Shown here piece after piece: positions 11,903 to 20,202 of a DNA stretch of 64,000 nt (positions are counted from its first letter, which is position 1; every line of letters starts with the position of its first letter). The translations under genes and the position numbers were made by a program. The stretch comes from Aquipseudomonas alcaligenes (lineage in GTDB: Bacteria > Pseudomonadota > Gammaproteobacteria > Pseudomonadales > Pseudomonadaceae). Under the pieces are notes generated by a model. That model did no database searches, had not been told where the DNA came from, and saw nothing but the letters and a program-made list of their open reading frames with translations. Location of the stretch: NCBI RefSeq assembly GCF_900156545.1, contig NZ_FTNW01000003.1, positions 124,001-188,000 on the forward strand. Reading direction: 5' to 3'.

Positions 11903-14404
11903 ATGTCCATGCCTGACCTGCTTGCCGATTACCCGCGCCCCCACGCGGCCTACCACGAACTGCTCGATGCCCAGGGCCAGGTGCGCCCGCACTGGCGCCG
12001 CCTGCTCGACCAGCTGCAGCGCAGCACCCCGGCGCAGCTGCAGCAGCGCCAGGCCACGCTGGCGCGGCAGATTCAGGAAAACGGCGTGACCTACAACGTC
12101 TACGCCGACCCGGAGGGCGCAGACCGTCCCTGGGAGCTGGACCTGCTGCCCAACCTGATCCCCGCTGACGAGTGGCAGCAGATCGCCGCCGGCGTGGCCC
12201 AGCGTGCCGGCCTGCTCAACGCCGTGCTGGCCGACCTGTACGGCCCGCAGCAGCTGCTTGCCGACGGCCTGCTGCCGAGCGAGCTGGTGTTCGGCCACGA
12301 CAACTTCCTCTGGCCCTGCCAGGGCGTGCAGCCGCCGGGCGGTACCTTCCTGCACCTGTATGCGGTGGACCTGGCCCGTGCGCCGGACGGCCGCTGGTGG
12401 GTCACCGCCGACCGTACCCAGGCGCCGTCGGGTGCCGGCTATGCGCTGGAGAACCGGCAGATCCTCTCGCGCGCCTTCCCCGAGCTGTACCGTGATCTGC
12501 GCGTGCAGTACCTGGCCGGTTTTTTCCGCACCCTGCAGGACACCCTGGCCCGGCAGGCGCCGGTAGATGGCGGCGAGACGCCGCTGGTGGTGCTGCTCAC
12601 CCCCGGGCGTTTCAACGAGAGCTATTTCGAGCACCTGTACCTGGCGCGCCAGCTTGGCTATCCGCTGGTCGAGGGCAGCGACCTGACTGTGCGCGACGCC
12701 AAGCTCTACCTCAAGACCCTGGCCGGCCTGCGCCGCGTGCATGCCGTGCTGCGCCGGCTGGACGACGACTACTGCGACCCGCTGGAGCTGCGCACCGACT
12801 CCGCCCTCGGCGTGCCCGGCCTGCTGGAGGCGGTGCGCCAGGGCAACGTGCTGGTCGCCAATGCCCTCGGCAGCGGCGTGCTGGAATCGCCGGGCCTGCC
12901 TGGCTTCCTGCCGGCGATTGCCGAGAAACTGCTCGGCGAGGAGCTGCTGCTGCCCTCCATCGCCAGTTGGTGGTGCGGCGAGGCGCCGGTGCTGGACGAG
13001 GCGCTGGACAAGCTCGACGAGCTGCTGGTGCGCCCCAGCTTCCCCTCGCAGAGCTTCGCCCCGGTATTCGCCCGCGACCTCGACGAGGCGCAGCGCAGCG
13101 CGCTGGCCGAGCGCATCCGTAGCCGTCCCTATGCCTACGTGGCCCAGGCTCGCGCCCAGCTGTCGCAGGCGCCGGTGTGGCTGGCCGAGGAGGGCGGCCT
13201 GGCGTCGCGCGCCATCGGCATGCGCGTGTTCGCCGTGGCCAGTGCCGAAGGTTACCGGGTGCTGCCCGGTGGCCTGACCCGCGTGGCGGCCGATGCCGAT
13301 GCCGAGGTGGTATCGATGCAGCGCGGCGGGGCGAGCAAGGACACCTGGGTGCTCGGCGAGCGCCACCCCGGCGGCGAGCCCTGGCAATGGCTGCGTCCGC
13401 TCGGGGTGGCCGATCTGGTGCGCAGTGACCCCTACCTGCCATCGCGGGTGGTGGAGAACCTGTTCTGGTTCGGCCGCTACGGCGAGCGCTGCGAGGACAG
13501 CGCGCGCCTGCTGCGCATCCTGCTGGAGCGCTATGTCGACGATGACGATGATCCACAGGCCCTGCAGGCTGCGCTGGCCCTGGCCGAAGGCCTCGGCCTG
13601 CTGCCCGGCGCGGCCAGCGGCTCGCTGCAGGCCCGCCTGCAGCAGGCGTTGTTCGGTGCCGACTGGCCGACCAGCCTGCGCGCCAACCTGCAGCGCCTGC
13701 AGTGGGCTGCCGGCAGCGTGCGCGGCAAGCTGTCCCAGGCCAACTGGCAGGCGCTGGTGGAGCTGCAGCGCGAGGCCCAGGCCCTGGAAGGGCAGCCCGC
13801 CGACTTCGGCGAGCTGCTGGATTTTCTCGACCGCCTGCTGATGTCGCTGGCGGCGCTGTCCGGCTTCGCCCTGGATGACATGACCCGCGACGACGGCTGG
13901 CGCTTCCTCATGATCGGCCGCTGCATCGAGCGCCTGCAGTTCCTCTGCGAGAGCGTCGCCGGGCTGCTGCGCAGCCACGCGGCACAGGACCAGTCGGCGC
14001 TGGAGTGGCTGCTGGAGCTGGGCAACAGCATCATCACCTACCGCACCCGCTACCTGGCCGCGCCGCAGCTGATCCCGGTGCTCGACTTGCTGCTGCTCGA
14101 CGAGCAGAACCCGCATGCGGTGCTGTTCCAGCTGCGCCAGTTGCTGCGTTCGCTGGAGCGCCTGGAGGAGGGCTTCGACTTCCGCGCCGGCCCCACCCTG
14201 GGCGAGCTGGCGAGCAAGCTCGCCGCCTTCCGCCTGGGCAGCCTGGAGAGCCCGCTGTTCGGCAGTTCCGGGCAGCGCGCGGTGCTCGGCGGCCTGGCCG
14301 ACCTGCTGCTGCAGATCGCCGAGGTCTCCGGGCGGGTTTCCGACCAACTGGCGCTGCGCTTCTTCGTGCATGTCGATGCCAGCCGCGGGACACTTTCCTC
14401 ATGA
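11903..14404 (+). CDS. Circularly permuted ATP-grasp protein with alpha-E domain
   Basis: This 833-residue protein fuses a circularly permuted ATP-grasp domain (about 70-480) to an alpha-helical alpha-E domain (about 510-825). Visible family motifs are LLADGLLPSELVFGH, TADRTQAPSGAGYALENR, LLTPGRFNESYFEH and GSGVLESPGLPGFLP in the ATP-grasp part, and PSRVVENLFWFGRYGERCED at the start of alpha-E. Such proteins are predicted to form peptide or amide bonds using ATP. The start MSMPDLL is chosen because upstream in-frame codons from 11834 translate repeat DNA; no strong ribosome-binding site is seen. Its stop overlaps the next ATG by 4 bp, so translation is probably coupled. Confidence 0.9.
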   Translation: MSMPDLLADYPRPHAAYHELLDAQGQVRPHWRRLLDQLQRSTPAQLQQRQATLARQIQENGVTYNVYADPEGADRPWELDLLPNLIPADEWQQIAAGVAQRAGLLNAVLADLYGPQQLLADGLLPSELVFGHDNFLWPCQGVQPPGGTFLHLYAVDLARAPDGRWWVTADRTQAPSGAGYALENRQILSRAFPELYRDLRVQYLAGFFRTLQDTLARQAPVDGGETPLVVLLTPGRFNESYFEHLYLARQLGYPLVEGSDLTVRDAKLYLKTLAGLRRVHAVLRRLDDDYCDPLELRTDSALGVPGLLEAVRQGNVLVANALGSGVLESPGLPGFLPAIAEKLLGEELLLPSIASWWCGEAPVLDEALDKLDELLVRPSFPSQSFAPVFARDLDEAQRSALAERIRSRPYAYVAQARAQLSQAPVWLAEEGGLASRAIGMRVFAVASAEGYRVLPGGLTRVAADADAEVVSMQRGGASKDTWVLGERHPGGEPWQWLRPLGVADLVRSDPYLPSRVVENLFWFGRYGERCEDSARLLRILLERYVDDDDDPQALQAALALAEGLGLLPGAASGSLQARLQQALFGADWPTSLRANLQRLQWAAGSVRGKLSQANWQALVELQREAQALEGQPADFGELLDFLDRLLMSLAALSGFALDDMTRDDGWRFLMIGRCIERLQFLCESVAGLLRSHAAQDQSALEWLLELGNSIITYRTRYLAAPQLIPVLDLLLLDEQNPHAVLFQLRQLLRSLERLEEGFDFRAGPTLGELASKLAAFRLGSLESPLFGSSGQRAVLGGLADLLLQIAEVSGRVSDQLALRFFVHVDASRGTLSS

Positions 14405-15315
14405 AGCGCGCCCTGTACCAAGTCCTGCACGATACCCACTACCGCTACTCGGCGCCGGTGTCCCTGGCCCAGCAGCTGGCCCACCTGTGGCCGCGCGACT
14501 GCGCCCGGCAGCTTTGCCAGGAGCGGCACCTGACCGTCACCCCGCAGCCGACCGCGCGCCAGGACGGCCTCGATACGTTTGGCAATCCGCTGACCCGCCT
14601 GGTCTTCGAGCGCCCGCACGAGCAGTTGCGGGTAATTGCCAGCCTGCGCGTCGAGGTCCTGGCCCGCGACAGCCTGGTGCTGGACGACTCGCCGGCCTGG
14701 GAAAGCGTGGTTGCGGCGCTCGGCTACTCCGGCCAGCCGCTGGCCCCGGAGCTGCTGGAGGCCGCGCGCTATCGCTTCCAGTCGCCCTACGTGCACCTCA
14801 AGCGGCTGTTCGCCGACTACGCCGCCGACTGCTTCGCGCCCGGCCGGCCCCTGCTGCGTGCGGCGCAGTTGCTGATGCAGAAGATCTTCCGCGAATTCAC
14901 CTTCGATGCCGCCGCCACCCAGGTGGCGACGCCGCTGGTGCAGGTGCTGGAACAGCGCCGTGGCGTGTGCCAGGACTTCGCCCACCTGATGCTCGCCTGC
15001 CTCCGCTCGCAGGGCCTGGCCGCGCGCTATGTCAGTGGCTACCTGCTGACCCAGCCACCACCCGGCCAGCCCCGCCTGATCGGCGCCGACGCCTCGCACG
15101 CGTGGATCTCGCTGTACTGCCCACGCCAGGGCTGGGTCGACTTCGACCCGACCAACAACCTGCTGCCCAACCTGGAACACATCACCCTCGGCTGGGGCCG
15201 CGACTTCGCCGATGTGTCGCCGCTGCGCGGCGTGATCCTCGGCGGCGGCAGCCACGATCCGGACGTGCGGGTGACGGTGACGCCGTTGGAGGCGCCATTG
15301 CCGGCCACGGGATGA
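14401..15315 (+). CDS. Transglutaminase-like cysteine protease family protein
   Basis: This 304-residue protein begins with MKRALYQVLHDTHYRY, the bacterial transglutaminase-like N-domain, and carries the catalytic triad Cys190 (GVCQDFAH), His233 (SHAWISL) and Asp249 (FDPTNN). Bacterial members of this group usually act as peptidases or amide-bond transferases. The ATG overlaps the stop of the ATP-grasp/alpha-E gene as ATGA. It is shorter than the first transglutaminase of the operon and has no DUF2126, so the operon holds two different transglutaminase-like enzymes. There is no signal peptide. The Anbu peptidase found with such operons in some bacteria is not present nearby. Confidence 0.92.
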   Translation: MKRALYQVLHDTHYRYSAPVSLAQQLAHLWPRDCARQLCQERHLTVTPQPTARQDGLDTFGNPLTRLVFERPHEQLRVIASLRVEVLARDSLVLDDSPAWESVVAALGYSGQPLAPELLEAARYRFQSPYVHLKRLFADYAADCFAPGRPLLRAAQLLMQKIFREFTFDAAATQVATPLVQVLEQRRGVCQDFAHLMLACLRSQGLAARYVSGYLLTQPPPGQPRLIGADASHAWISLYCPRQGWVDFDPTNNLLPNLEHITLGWGRDFADVSPLRGVILGGGSHDPDVRVTVTPLEAPLPATG

Positions 15316-15400
15316 GTGGCTGAGCGCGCACCGGGTGATCTTCAAAATTCTGGTCGGCCTCTGTATGGTGCGCGCACCCTCTCTTTTCCTGGTGGCATCG

Positions 15401-16510
15401 ATGTCGCAAAGCAGTTCGCGCTACGCCCATATTGATAGTCTGCGCGCGATTGCGGCGTTGCTGGTCGTGTGGATGCACACCTCCGAAGTCTTCGTGAAGG
15501 TGGCTGCGCCGGGCATTTCAAACAGCCTGTTCGGCATGGCTCACACTCTTGATTTCGGGCGTATCGGCGTGGTCGCCTTCTTTGCCGTCAGTGGCTTCGT
15601 CATCCCCAGCAGCCTGTCTGGAGACCGCCTGTCAGGAAGCCTCTCCTTTGCCATCAAGCGCTTCTTCCGGCTCTATCCGCTGTACTGGCTGTCCATTCCG
15701 TTCGGGCTGTTGACCACCTGGTACCTCTGGGGCAAGGAGGTGTCGCTGCAGACCATCCTGTGGAACCTGACCATGGTCCAGGAGGCAGCAGGCTTTGTCT
15801 CGATCCAGGGCTTGTACTGGACGCTGCAGACCGAGTTGGTGTTCTACGGGCTGTGCGTCCTGTTGTTCCTGTCGGGTGGTTTGCGTTCGCCGCTGGTGCT
15901 GGCGGCGCTGGTCTTCGTCTGTCACGCGACCTTTCTCATGCCTCAGGTCATGGGTTTCCTCGGACTGCCTGCGCCCTTCGAACTCAGCCCGGTCATGAAT
16001 TTCCTGCTGTTGCACCTTGGCATCATGTTCTGGGGGGCGCTCTATCGATGCTGGCATGACCTGGAAAAGGGGTCGTTGTTCTTGGCCGTGCTGGTCTTCG
16101 GCTTTGCCCTGGGGTGGCTGTCGCTGGCGGGACTGGTGGTCGCATATGACCGGATGATTGAGCCGAACGAGGGACTTTTCCGTTTGTATGTCCCCTATGG
16201 ACTGGGGATTTTCGGCTTCCTGGTCCTGGCGCAATGGGTGCGGCTGCGTGGCCGGCTTTTGGTCTGGCTCGGTACCATCAGCTACTCCATCTACCTGTTC
16301 CATCCTGTGGTCATGTATCCCCTGCTGTGGTTGGTGAAGCACGATGCGTCTGGCCTTCTACGGGGATGGCCGCTCTGGCTTTACATGGTCATGACCCTGC
16401 CTGGCATAGTGGCTGTCTCGGCTCTCACCTATCGCTGGGTTGAGCAGCCCGCGATGCGTCTTGGCAGCCGTCTTGCCCGCAAGCCTGCAGTGACACTCTC
16501 TCCCGCCTAG
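15401..16510 (+). CDS. Acyltransferase 3 family membrane protein (OafA/YrhL-like)
   Basis: This 369-residue integral membrane protein has about ten hydrophobic helices and the acyltransferase-3 start RYAHIDSLRAIAALLVVWMH, with the conserved His in WMH. TISYSIYLFHPV is the usual C-terminal motif. Such enzymes transfer acetyl or other acyl groups to sugars of lipopolysaccharide, capsule or other surface glycans. There is no SGNH hydrolase domain. The ATG at 15401 is preferred over a GTG at 15335, which would add residues unlike the family. Base composition is clearly less GC-rich than its neighbours, which suggests later acquisition. No other glycan genes are nearby, so the substrate is unknown. 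Confidence 0.88.
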   Translation: MSQSSSRYAHIDSLRAIAALLVVWMHTSEVFVKVAAPGISNSLFGMAHTLDFGRIGVVAFFAVSGFVIPSSLSGDRLSGSLSFAIKRFFRLYPLYWLSIPFGLLTTWYLWGKEVSLQTILWNLTMVQEAAGFVSIQGLYWTLQTELVFYGLCVLLFLSGGLRSPLVLAALVFVCHATFLMPQVMGFLGLPAPFELSPVMNFLLLHLGIMFWGALYRCWHDLEKGSLFLAVLVFGFALGWLSLAGLVVAYDRMIEPNEGLFRLYVPYGLGIFGFLVLAQWVRLRGRLLVWLGTISYSIYLFHPVVMYPLLWLVKHDASGLLRGWPLWLYMVMTLPGIVAVSALTYRWVEQPAMRLGSRLARKPAVTLSPA

Positions 16511-16540
16511 GGGCGGGTGTCCGGGCCTGAACGCCGCCGT

Positions 16541-17452
16541 TCAGAAGCCGACCAGCACCTCGCGCAGCGCATCGCCTTCACGCACCACGAAGATCGCGCT
16601 CAGGCCCCGCGCCCGCGCCATCCGCGAGCCGGCTTCGACGCCCAGCACCAATAGGGCGGTAGCCCAGGCGTCGGCATGCATGCAGCTGGTGCAGATGACC
16701 GAGACCGAGGTGAGTGGCGACAGCAGCGGTGCACCGCTATGCGGGTCCATGGTGTGCGAGACGCTGGTGCCGTCGCGTTCGCGCCAGTGCCGGTAGTCGC
16801 CGGAGGTGGCAATCGAGGCATCCGTCAGCTCCAGAGCCCCGAGCACTTCGCGGCGACCGCGCAGCGGCTTCTCCAGGGCTACCGCCCAGGCGCTGCCGTC
16901 GGCCTTGTGCCCGGCGGCACGCATCTCGCCGTCGATGCCCACCAGGAAGTTGTTCACGCCGTGTTCTCGCAGGCAGCGCGCCAGCTGGTCGACGGCGAAG
17001 CCCTTGGCGATGCCGTTGAGGTCCAGGCTGATGCGGCTGTGCGTGCGCGCCGCGCGTCGTGGCACATCCAGCTCCAGCGCATCCTGCGCGCGCGGTGGCC
17101 GCGGCGGCAGCTGCTCGGTGGCGGCCTGCGGACCGAAGCCGCAGGCGCTGACCAGGGCGCCGACGCCGATATCGAAGGCGCCGCCGGACTGTTCGCCGAT
17201 CTGCAGGGCGGTGGCCAGCACCCACAGCAGTTCCTCTGGCAGTTCGACCCACTGGCCCGGCGGCGCGGCGTTGAGGCGCATCAGATCGGAGTCGGCCTGC
17301 CAGGTCGACATCTGCCGGTCGACGCGGTCGACCGCCTGTTGCAGCTCGGCCTGCAGGGCGCACTGGTCGATGCTCTCTGCGGCATAGAACACGGCGCTGT
17401 AGCGCGTGCCCATGGTCGCGCCGCTGAGGCTGTAGCGCTGCTCAGTAGACAT
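16541..17452 (-). CDS. apbE: ApbE family FAD:protein FMN transferase without signal peptide
   Basis: This 303-residue enzyme transfers FMN from FAD onto a Thr or Ser of target proteins. GATMGTRYSAVFY at the start, LDLNGIAKGFAVDQ in the middle and HTMDPHSGAP near residue 240 are ApbE signatures; the last includes metal-binding and substrate-binding residues. Most ApbE proteins are lipoproteins in the periplasm, but this one begins at once with the catalytic domain. Upstream in frame there is a stop 24 bp before the ATG and no other start, so a missing signal peptide is not an annotation error. It overlaps the end of the PepSY-reductase gene by 11 bp and is the last gene of a three-gene operon. 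Confidence 0.93.
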   Translation of the reverse strand: MSTEQRYSLSGATMGTRYSAVFYAAESIDQCALQAELQQAVDRVDRQMSTWQADSDLMRLNAAPPGQWVELPEELLWVLATALQIGEQSGGAFDIGVGALVSACGFGPQAATEQLPPRPPRAQDALELDVPRRAARTHSRISLDLNGIAKGFAVDQLARCLREHGVNNFLVGIDGEMRAAGHKADGSAWAVALEKPLRGRREVLGALELTDASIATSGDYRHWRERDGTSVSHTMDPHSGAPLLSPLTSVSVICTSCMHADAWATALLVLGVEAGSRMARARGLSAIFVVREGDALREVLVGF

Positions 17453-19622
17453 CTTCGCGGTACCTGCCCTGTTGCTTCAATTGTTCGACGCTGCCGCCCT
17501 GGCCGGCCAGCAGCGTTTCCACCACGGCGCGCACGCCGGCCGCCATGTCTCTGGAGCCGCACACCAGTATTTGCGCGCCCTGGGCCAGCAGTCGCTGCAG
17601 TTCAGCCGCGTCCTGGCGCAGGCGATCCTGCACATACATTGCCGCGGGGCCCTGGGAGAAGGCCAGGCCCAGCCGGGTCAGCCGGCCATCGGCCAGGCAT
17701 TCCTGCAGTTCGGCCTGGTAGGGGAAACCCGCCTGCGCATGGCGACCACCCCAGTAGAGGTGCAACGGACGCTGCGCGAGGTTCTTGCGGGCGAAGCCGA
17801 TCAGCGGTGCCAAGCCGGTGCCGGCACCTACCAGGATCAGCGGGTGCTGGCCGGCATCGGGGCGGAAGTCCGGGTGCGGCTGGAGGGAGCCCTGGATGCA
17901 CGTGCCGACCGGCAGTTCATGCAGCAGCTGGGAGCAGAGCCCCTGTGGCTGCCGGCGTACGCAGATTTCCACCGCGCCGTCTTCATCGGCGCTGGCGATC
18001 GAGTAGTAGCGTGGCGCCAGTCCGGGGCCCGGGCTGATAGCCAGCAGATCGCCGGGGGCAAAGTGTGCCGGCGGCTGCCCGGCATCGAGCGCAAAGCGCA
18101 GGATGGCAGCCGGCGCCTCGTCGGCTTCGCCAAAGACTTCGCGGTTCAGCAGGCGCAGCGGCTGCAGGGACGGGTTGGACTGCACCGCTGTCAGCTTGAG
18201 GTCGATGTCCAGCGCGCGGCCCAGGCGCTGGGCCCACAGGTCGAGGTCGCCAGGATTACCGCGATCAACCCTGTGCAGCGCCAGGAGTGGCTTGATGCCC
18301 AGCGCGCGCAGCTGTTTCTCGACCTGCTCGGCATAGCCGCAGAAGTGCTGGAAGCGGCTATCGCCAAGGCCCAGGACTGCCGACTGCAGCTCCGGCGTCA
18401 GCCGGCTCTGGGCCAGGCGCTGGAGGAATGTTGAGGCCGACTGCGGTGCCTGGCCATCGCCATGGGTGGCAGTGAGGATCAGCAGGTATCTGGCCTGCGG
18501 GTAGCTGGGTTGCAGCTGGTTCATGCTGGCGCTGTGCACCGACATGCCGCTGGCCGCCAGTTGCTCATGCAGCTGGCGGGCATAGTCCCAGGTGCTGCCG
18601 CCCTGGCTGCCGACCAGAATGATGGCCTCGGCCTGCTGTGCCGGGCTGTTGCCGGCAACGCTCCGCGACTGACGTTGGCGCCGCCACCAGGCAAAGGTGC
18701 CGGTGATGCCGAGGAACAGGCACGCCAGGCTGGCGGTGCCGAGGATCAGCGACCACATCGGCGAGCCGGCGGCGGTATGCAGCTCGTACATCGTCTCGTA
18801 AATTTGGCGCGCCGGCCCATGGGGCTGGTAGCTGATCCAGTTGCCGCTGCCGGCGTTGACGAAGCCCTCGCCGGTCGCCGTGCGGACGGTGAAGTAGCTG
18901 GCCTGGTTGGCGCTGGGGAACTCCAGTTCGCGCAGGTCCTGTAGCGCCAGGTTGCGCAGGGCCGACAGGGTGCCCGGCGCCGCCGCCGGTGCGGCGTCGA
19001 CGGTTTCGGGGTATGGCAGCTCCATGTCCTGGCCGTCGCTGATCCAGCCCTGGCTGCTGCCGGCGAGGTAGAGGCCACTGCCGGCGCTGACCAGCAGCAC
19101 CGGCAGCGCCCAGCGCGCCACCACGCTGTGCCAGTGCGCCAGGCCCTGGCCCGGCTTGATCGGCAGCAGCAACCGATGCCAGCCGCCCAGGCGCCGGGCC
19201 AGCAGCCAGGCGCCGCTCACGGCCAGCGCCAGCAGGGCCAGCGCGGCTAGACCGCTGAGCCAGCGCCCGGCGGACCCCAGCAACAGCTCGCGATGCAGGT
19301 CACGGACCCAGCTCAGGGTTGCCGAAGGCTGGTACGGGCCGATGACCGCTGCGGTGAGCGGGTCGACCCGCACCTCATCGGTGCCCTCGGCCGTAGCAAG
19401 GGTGGCCCGCAGTTCAACGTCGGGCGCCCGCTCCAGGCGCTCGATGTTCGGCAACTGTTGCACCAGGCGCTCGGCGACCTGACCGACCGACTGCATCTCG
19501 CTTGCGGGGGCCTGCAGGTGCCCGTTCAGCACGCTGGCGGACAGCACCAGGCCGCTGGCTGCCGAGAGCATGAGGAGGAGACCGAGGGCCAGGCTGAGAT
19601 ACAGATGGATGCGCTGCGACAT
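17442..19622 (-). CDS. PepSY-anchored flavodoxin/FAD/NADPH reductase
   Basis: This 726-residue protein looks like a membrane-bound electron carrier. The N-terminal half holds a PepSY-associated region with membrane helices near residues 7-30, 130-150, 170-190 and 300-320. The cytosolic half resembles sulfite reductase flavoprotein or cytochrome P450 reductase: a flavodoxin domain (LVGSQGGSTWDYARQL, LTATHGDG), an FAD domain (PRYYSIAS) and an NADPH domain (LVGAGTGLAPLIGF, LVCGSRDMAAGV). Electrons would go NADPH to FAD to FMN and then to the membrane or periplasm. Such proteins are often linked to iron (siderophore) reduction. It is between the DUF2271 gene (15 bp upstream) and apbE (11-bp overlap). 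Confidence 0.9.
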   Translation of the reverse strand: MSQRIHLYLSLALGLLLMLSAASGLVLSASVLNGHLQAPASEMQSVGQVAERLVQQLPNIERLERAPDVELRATLATAEGTDEVRVDPLTAAVIGPYQPSATLSWVRDLHRELLLGSAGRWLSGLAALALLALAVSGAWLLARRLGGWHRLLLPIKPGQGLAHWHSVVARWALPVLLVSAGSGLYLAGSSQGWISDGQDMELPYPETVDAAPAAAPGTLSALRNLALQDLRELEFPSANQASYFTVRTATGEGFVNAGSGNWISYQPHGPARQIYETMYELHTAAGSPMWSLILGTASLACLFLGITGTFAWWRRQRQSRSVAGNSPAQQAEAIILVGSQGGSTWDYARQLHEQLAASGMSVHSASMNQLQPSYPQARYLLILTATHGDGQAPQSASTFLQRLAQSRLTPELQSAVLGLGDSRFQHFCGYAEQVEKQLRALGIKPLLALHRVDRGNPGDLDLWAQRLGRALDIDLKLTAVQSNPSLQPLRLLNREVFGEADEAPAAILRFALDAGQPPAHFAPGDLLAISPGPGLAPRYYSIASADEDGAVEICVRRQPQGLCSQLLHELPVGTCIQGSLQPHPDFRPDAGQHPLILVGAGTGLAPLIGFARKNLAQRPLHLYWGGRHAQAGFPYQAELQECLADGRLTRLGLAFSQGPAAMYVQDRLRQDAAELQRLLAQGAQILVCGSRDMAAGVRAVVETLLAGQGGSVEQLKQQGRYREDVY

Positions 19623-19637
19623 GGGTGGGCTCCGGGG

Positions 19638-20108
19638 TCAGAAGCTGTAGCCGAAGCTGGCGATGTAGCCCTGACCGCCACCCTTGACGCTGGTCGCCTG
19701 GCTGGACAGCGGTACCTGGATTTCGCCGCGGTTGTCGCGCTTGTCTTCCACGGCGGTGTCGATGCGGATCTGGTAGCCGGCATCGATCAGGGCATCTTCC
19801 AGTTCGACGGCGACCTCCAGGGTTTCGCCGCTGCCGACGCTGGCGCCGGTCAGTCCGTCGAACTCCGCCGGCCGGTTGCCGCCGCCCTGGGCCCAGTCAC
19901 GCAGATGCCGGTAGTACTTGGCCTTCTTGCCGGCCACCCACAGGGTGCGCTGGTAGGCGCCCTGGGCATCGGTGACATAGATCGTCAGGTAGGCTTCGTT
20001 GCCGCGGTATTCCTGCAGGGTGGTGGTCAGGTTGATTTCGCGGGCCTGGCTGATGGCCGGCAATGCCGAGATGCCCGCCAGGGCCAAAGAGAGTGCGGTC
20101 TTGTTCAT
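19638..20108 (-). CDS. Periplasmic DUF2271 protein with flavinylation-like motif
   Basis: This 156-residue protein begins with a signal peptide (MNKTALSLALAGISALPAIS, cleavage after QA) and then a DUF2271 domain, which has no settled function. An in-frame upstream ATG is at 20138, but the start at 20108 follows GGAGGACCTTGAA and gives the signal peptide. Residues with the pattern D-x-x-T-G-A-S-x-x-S (FDGLTGASVGS) resemble the site to which ApbE attaches FMN in NqrC and RnfG. Since apbE is in the same operon, this protein may be a covalent FMN carrier working with the PepSY reductase. That link is inferred from motif and operon. Confidence 0.85.
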   Translation of the reverse strand: MNKTALSLALAGISALPAISQAREINLTTTLQEYRGNEAYLTIYVTDAQGAYQRTLWVAGKKAKYYRHLRDWAQGGGNRPAEFDGLTGASVGSGETLEVAVELEDALIDAGYQIRIDTAVEDKRDNRGEIQVPLSSQATSVKGGGQGYIASFGYSF

Positions 20109-20185
20109 TTCAAGGTCCTCCAGAAGTGCTGGAGACAACCTTATCGGGCTTCACTTAAGCGAAGCTGAACCCCTCTAGGACGGGC

Positions 20186-20202
20186 CTTAAGGAGATCTTA
20201 AG
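20186..20202. promoter_or_regulatory. Perfect CTTAAG-N5-CTTAAG box (PmrA-like)
   Basis: Two exact CTTAAG half-sites (20186-20191 and 20197-20202) are spaced by 5 bp, the arrangement bound by PmrA-class response regulators, often at the -35 region. Read on the minus strand, five bases after the box comes TCCTAG, a possible -10, and the DUF2271 start is 78 bp away. A third CTTAAG is at 20154-20159, 32 bp (about three helical turns) from the first half-site. The box overlaps the stop codon of the preceding flavoprotein gene. It should control the DUF2271-PepSY-apbE operon. Confidence 0.6.

Noticed and set aside
11216..14371. A 1051-residue open frame on the minus strand across the ATP-grasp/alpha-E gene
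   Set aside because: It is antisense to well-supported genes, has Gln/Ala/Arg-rich composition without any domain, and arises from codon bias in GC-rich DNA.
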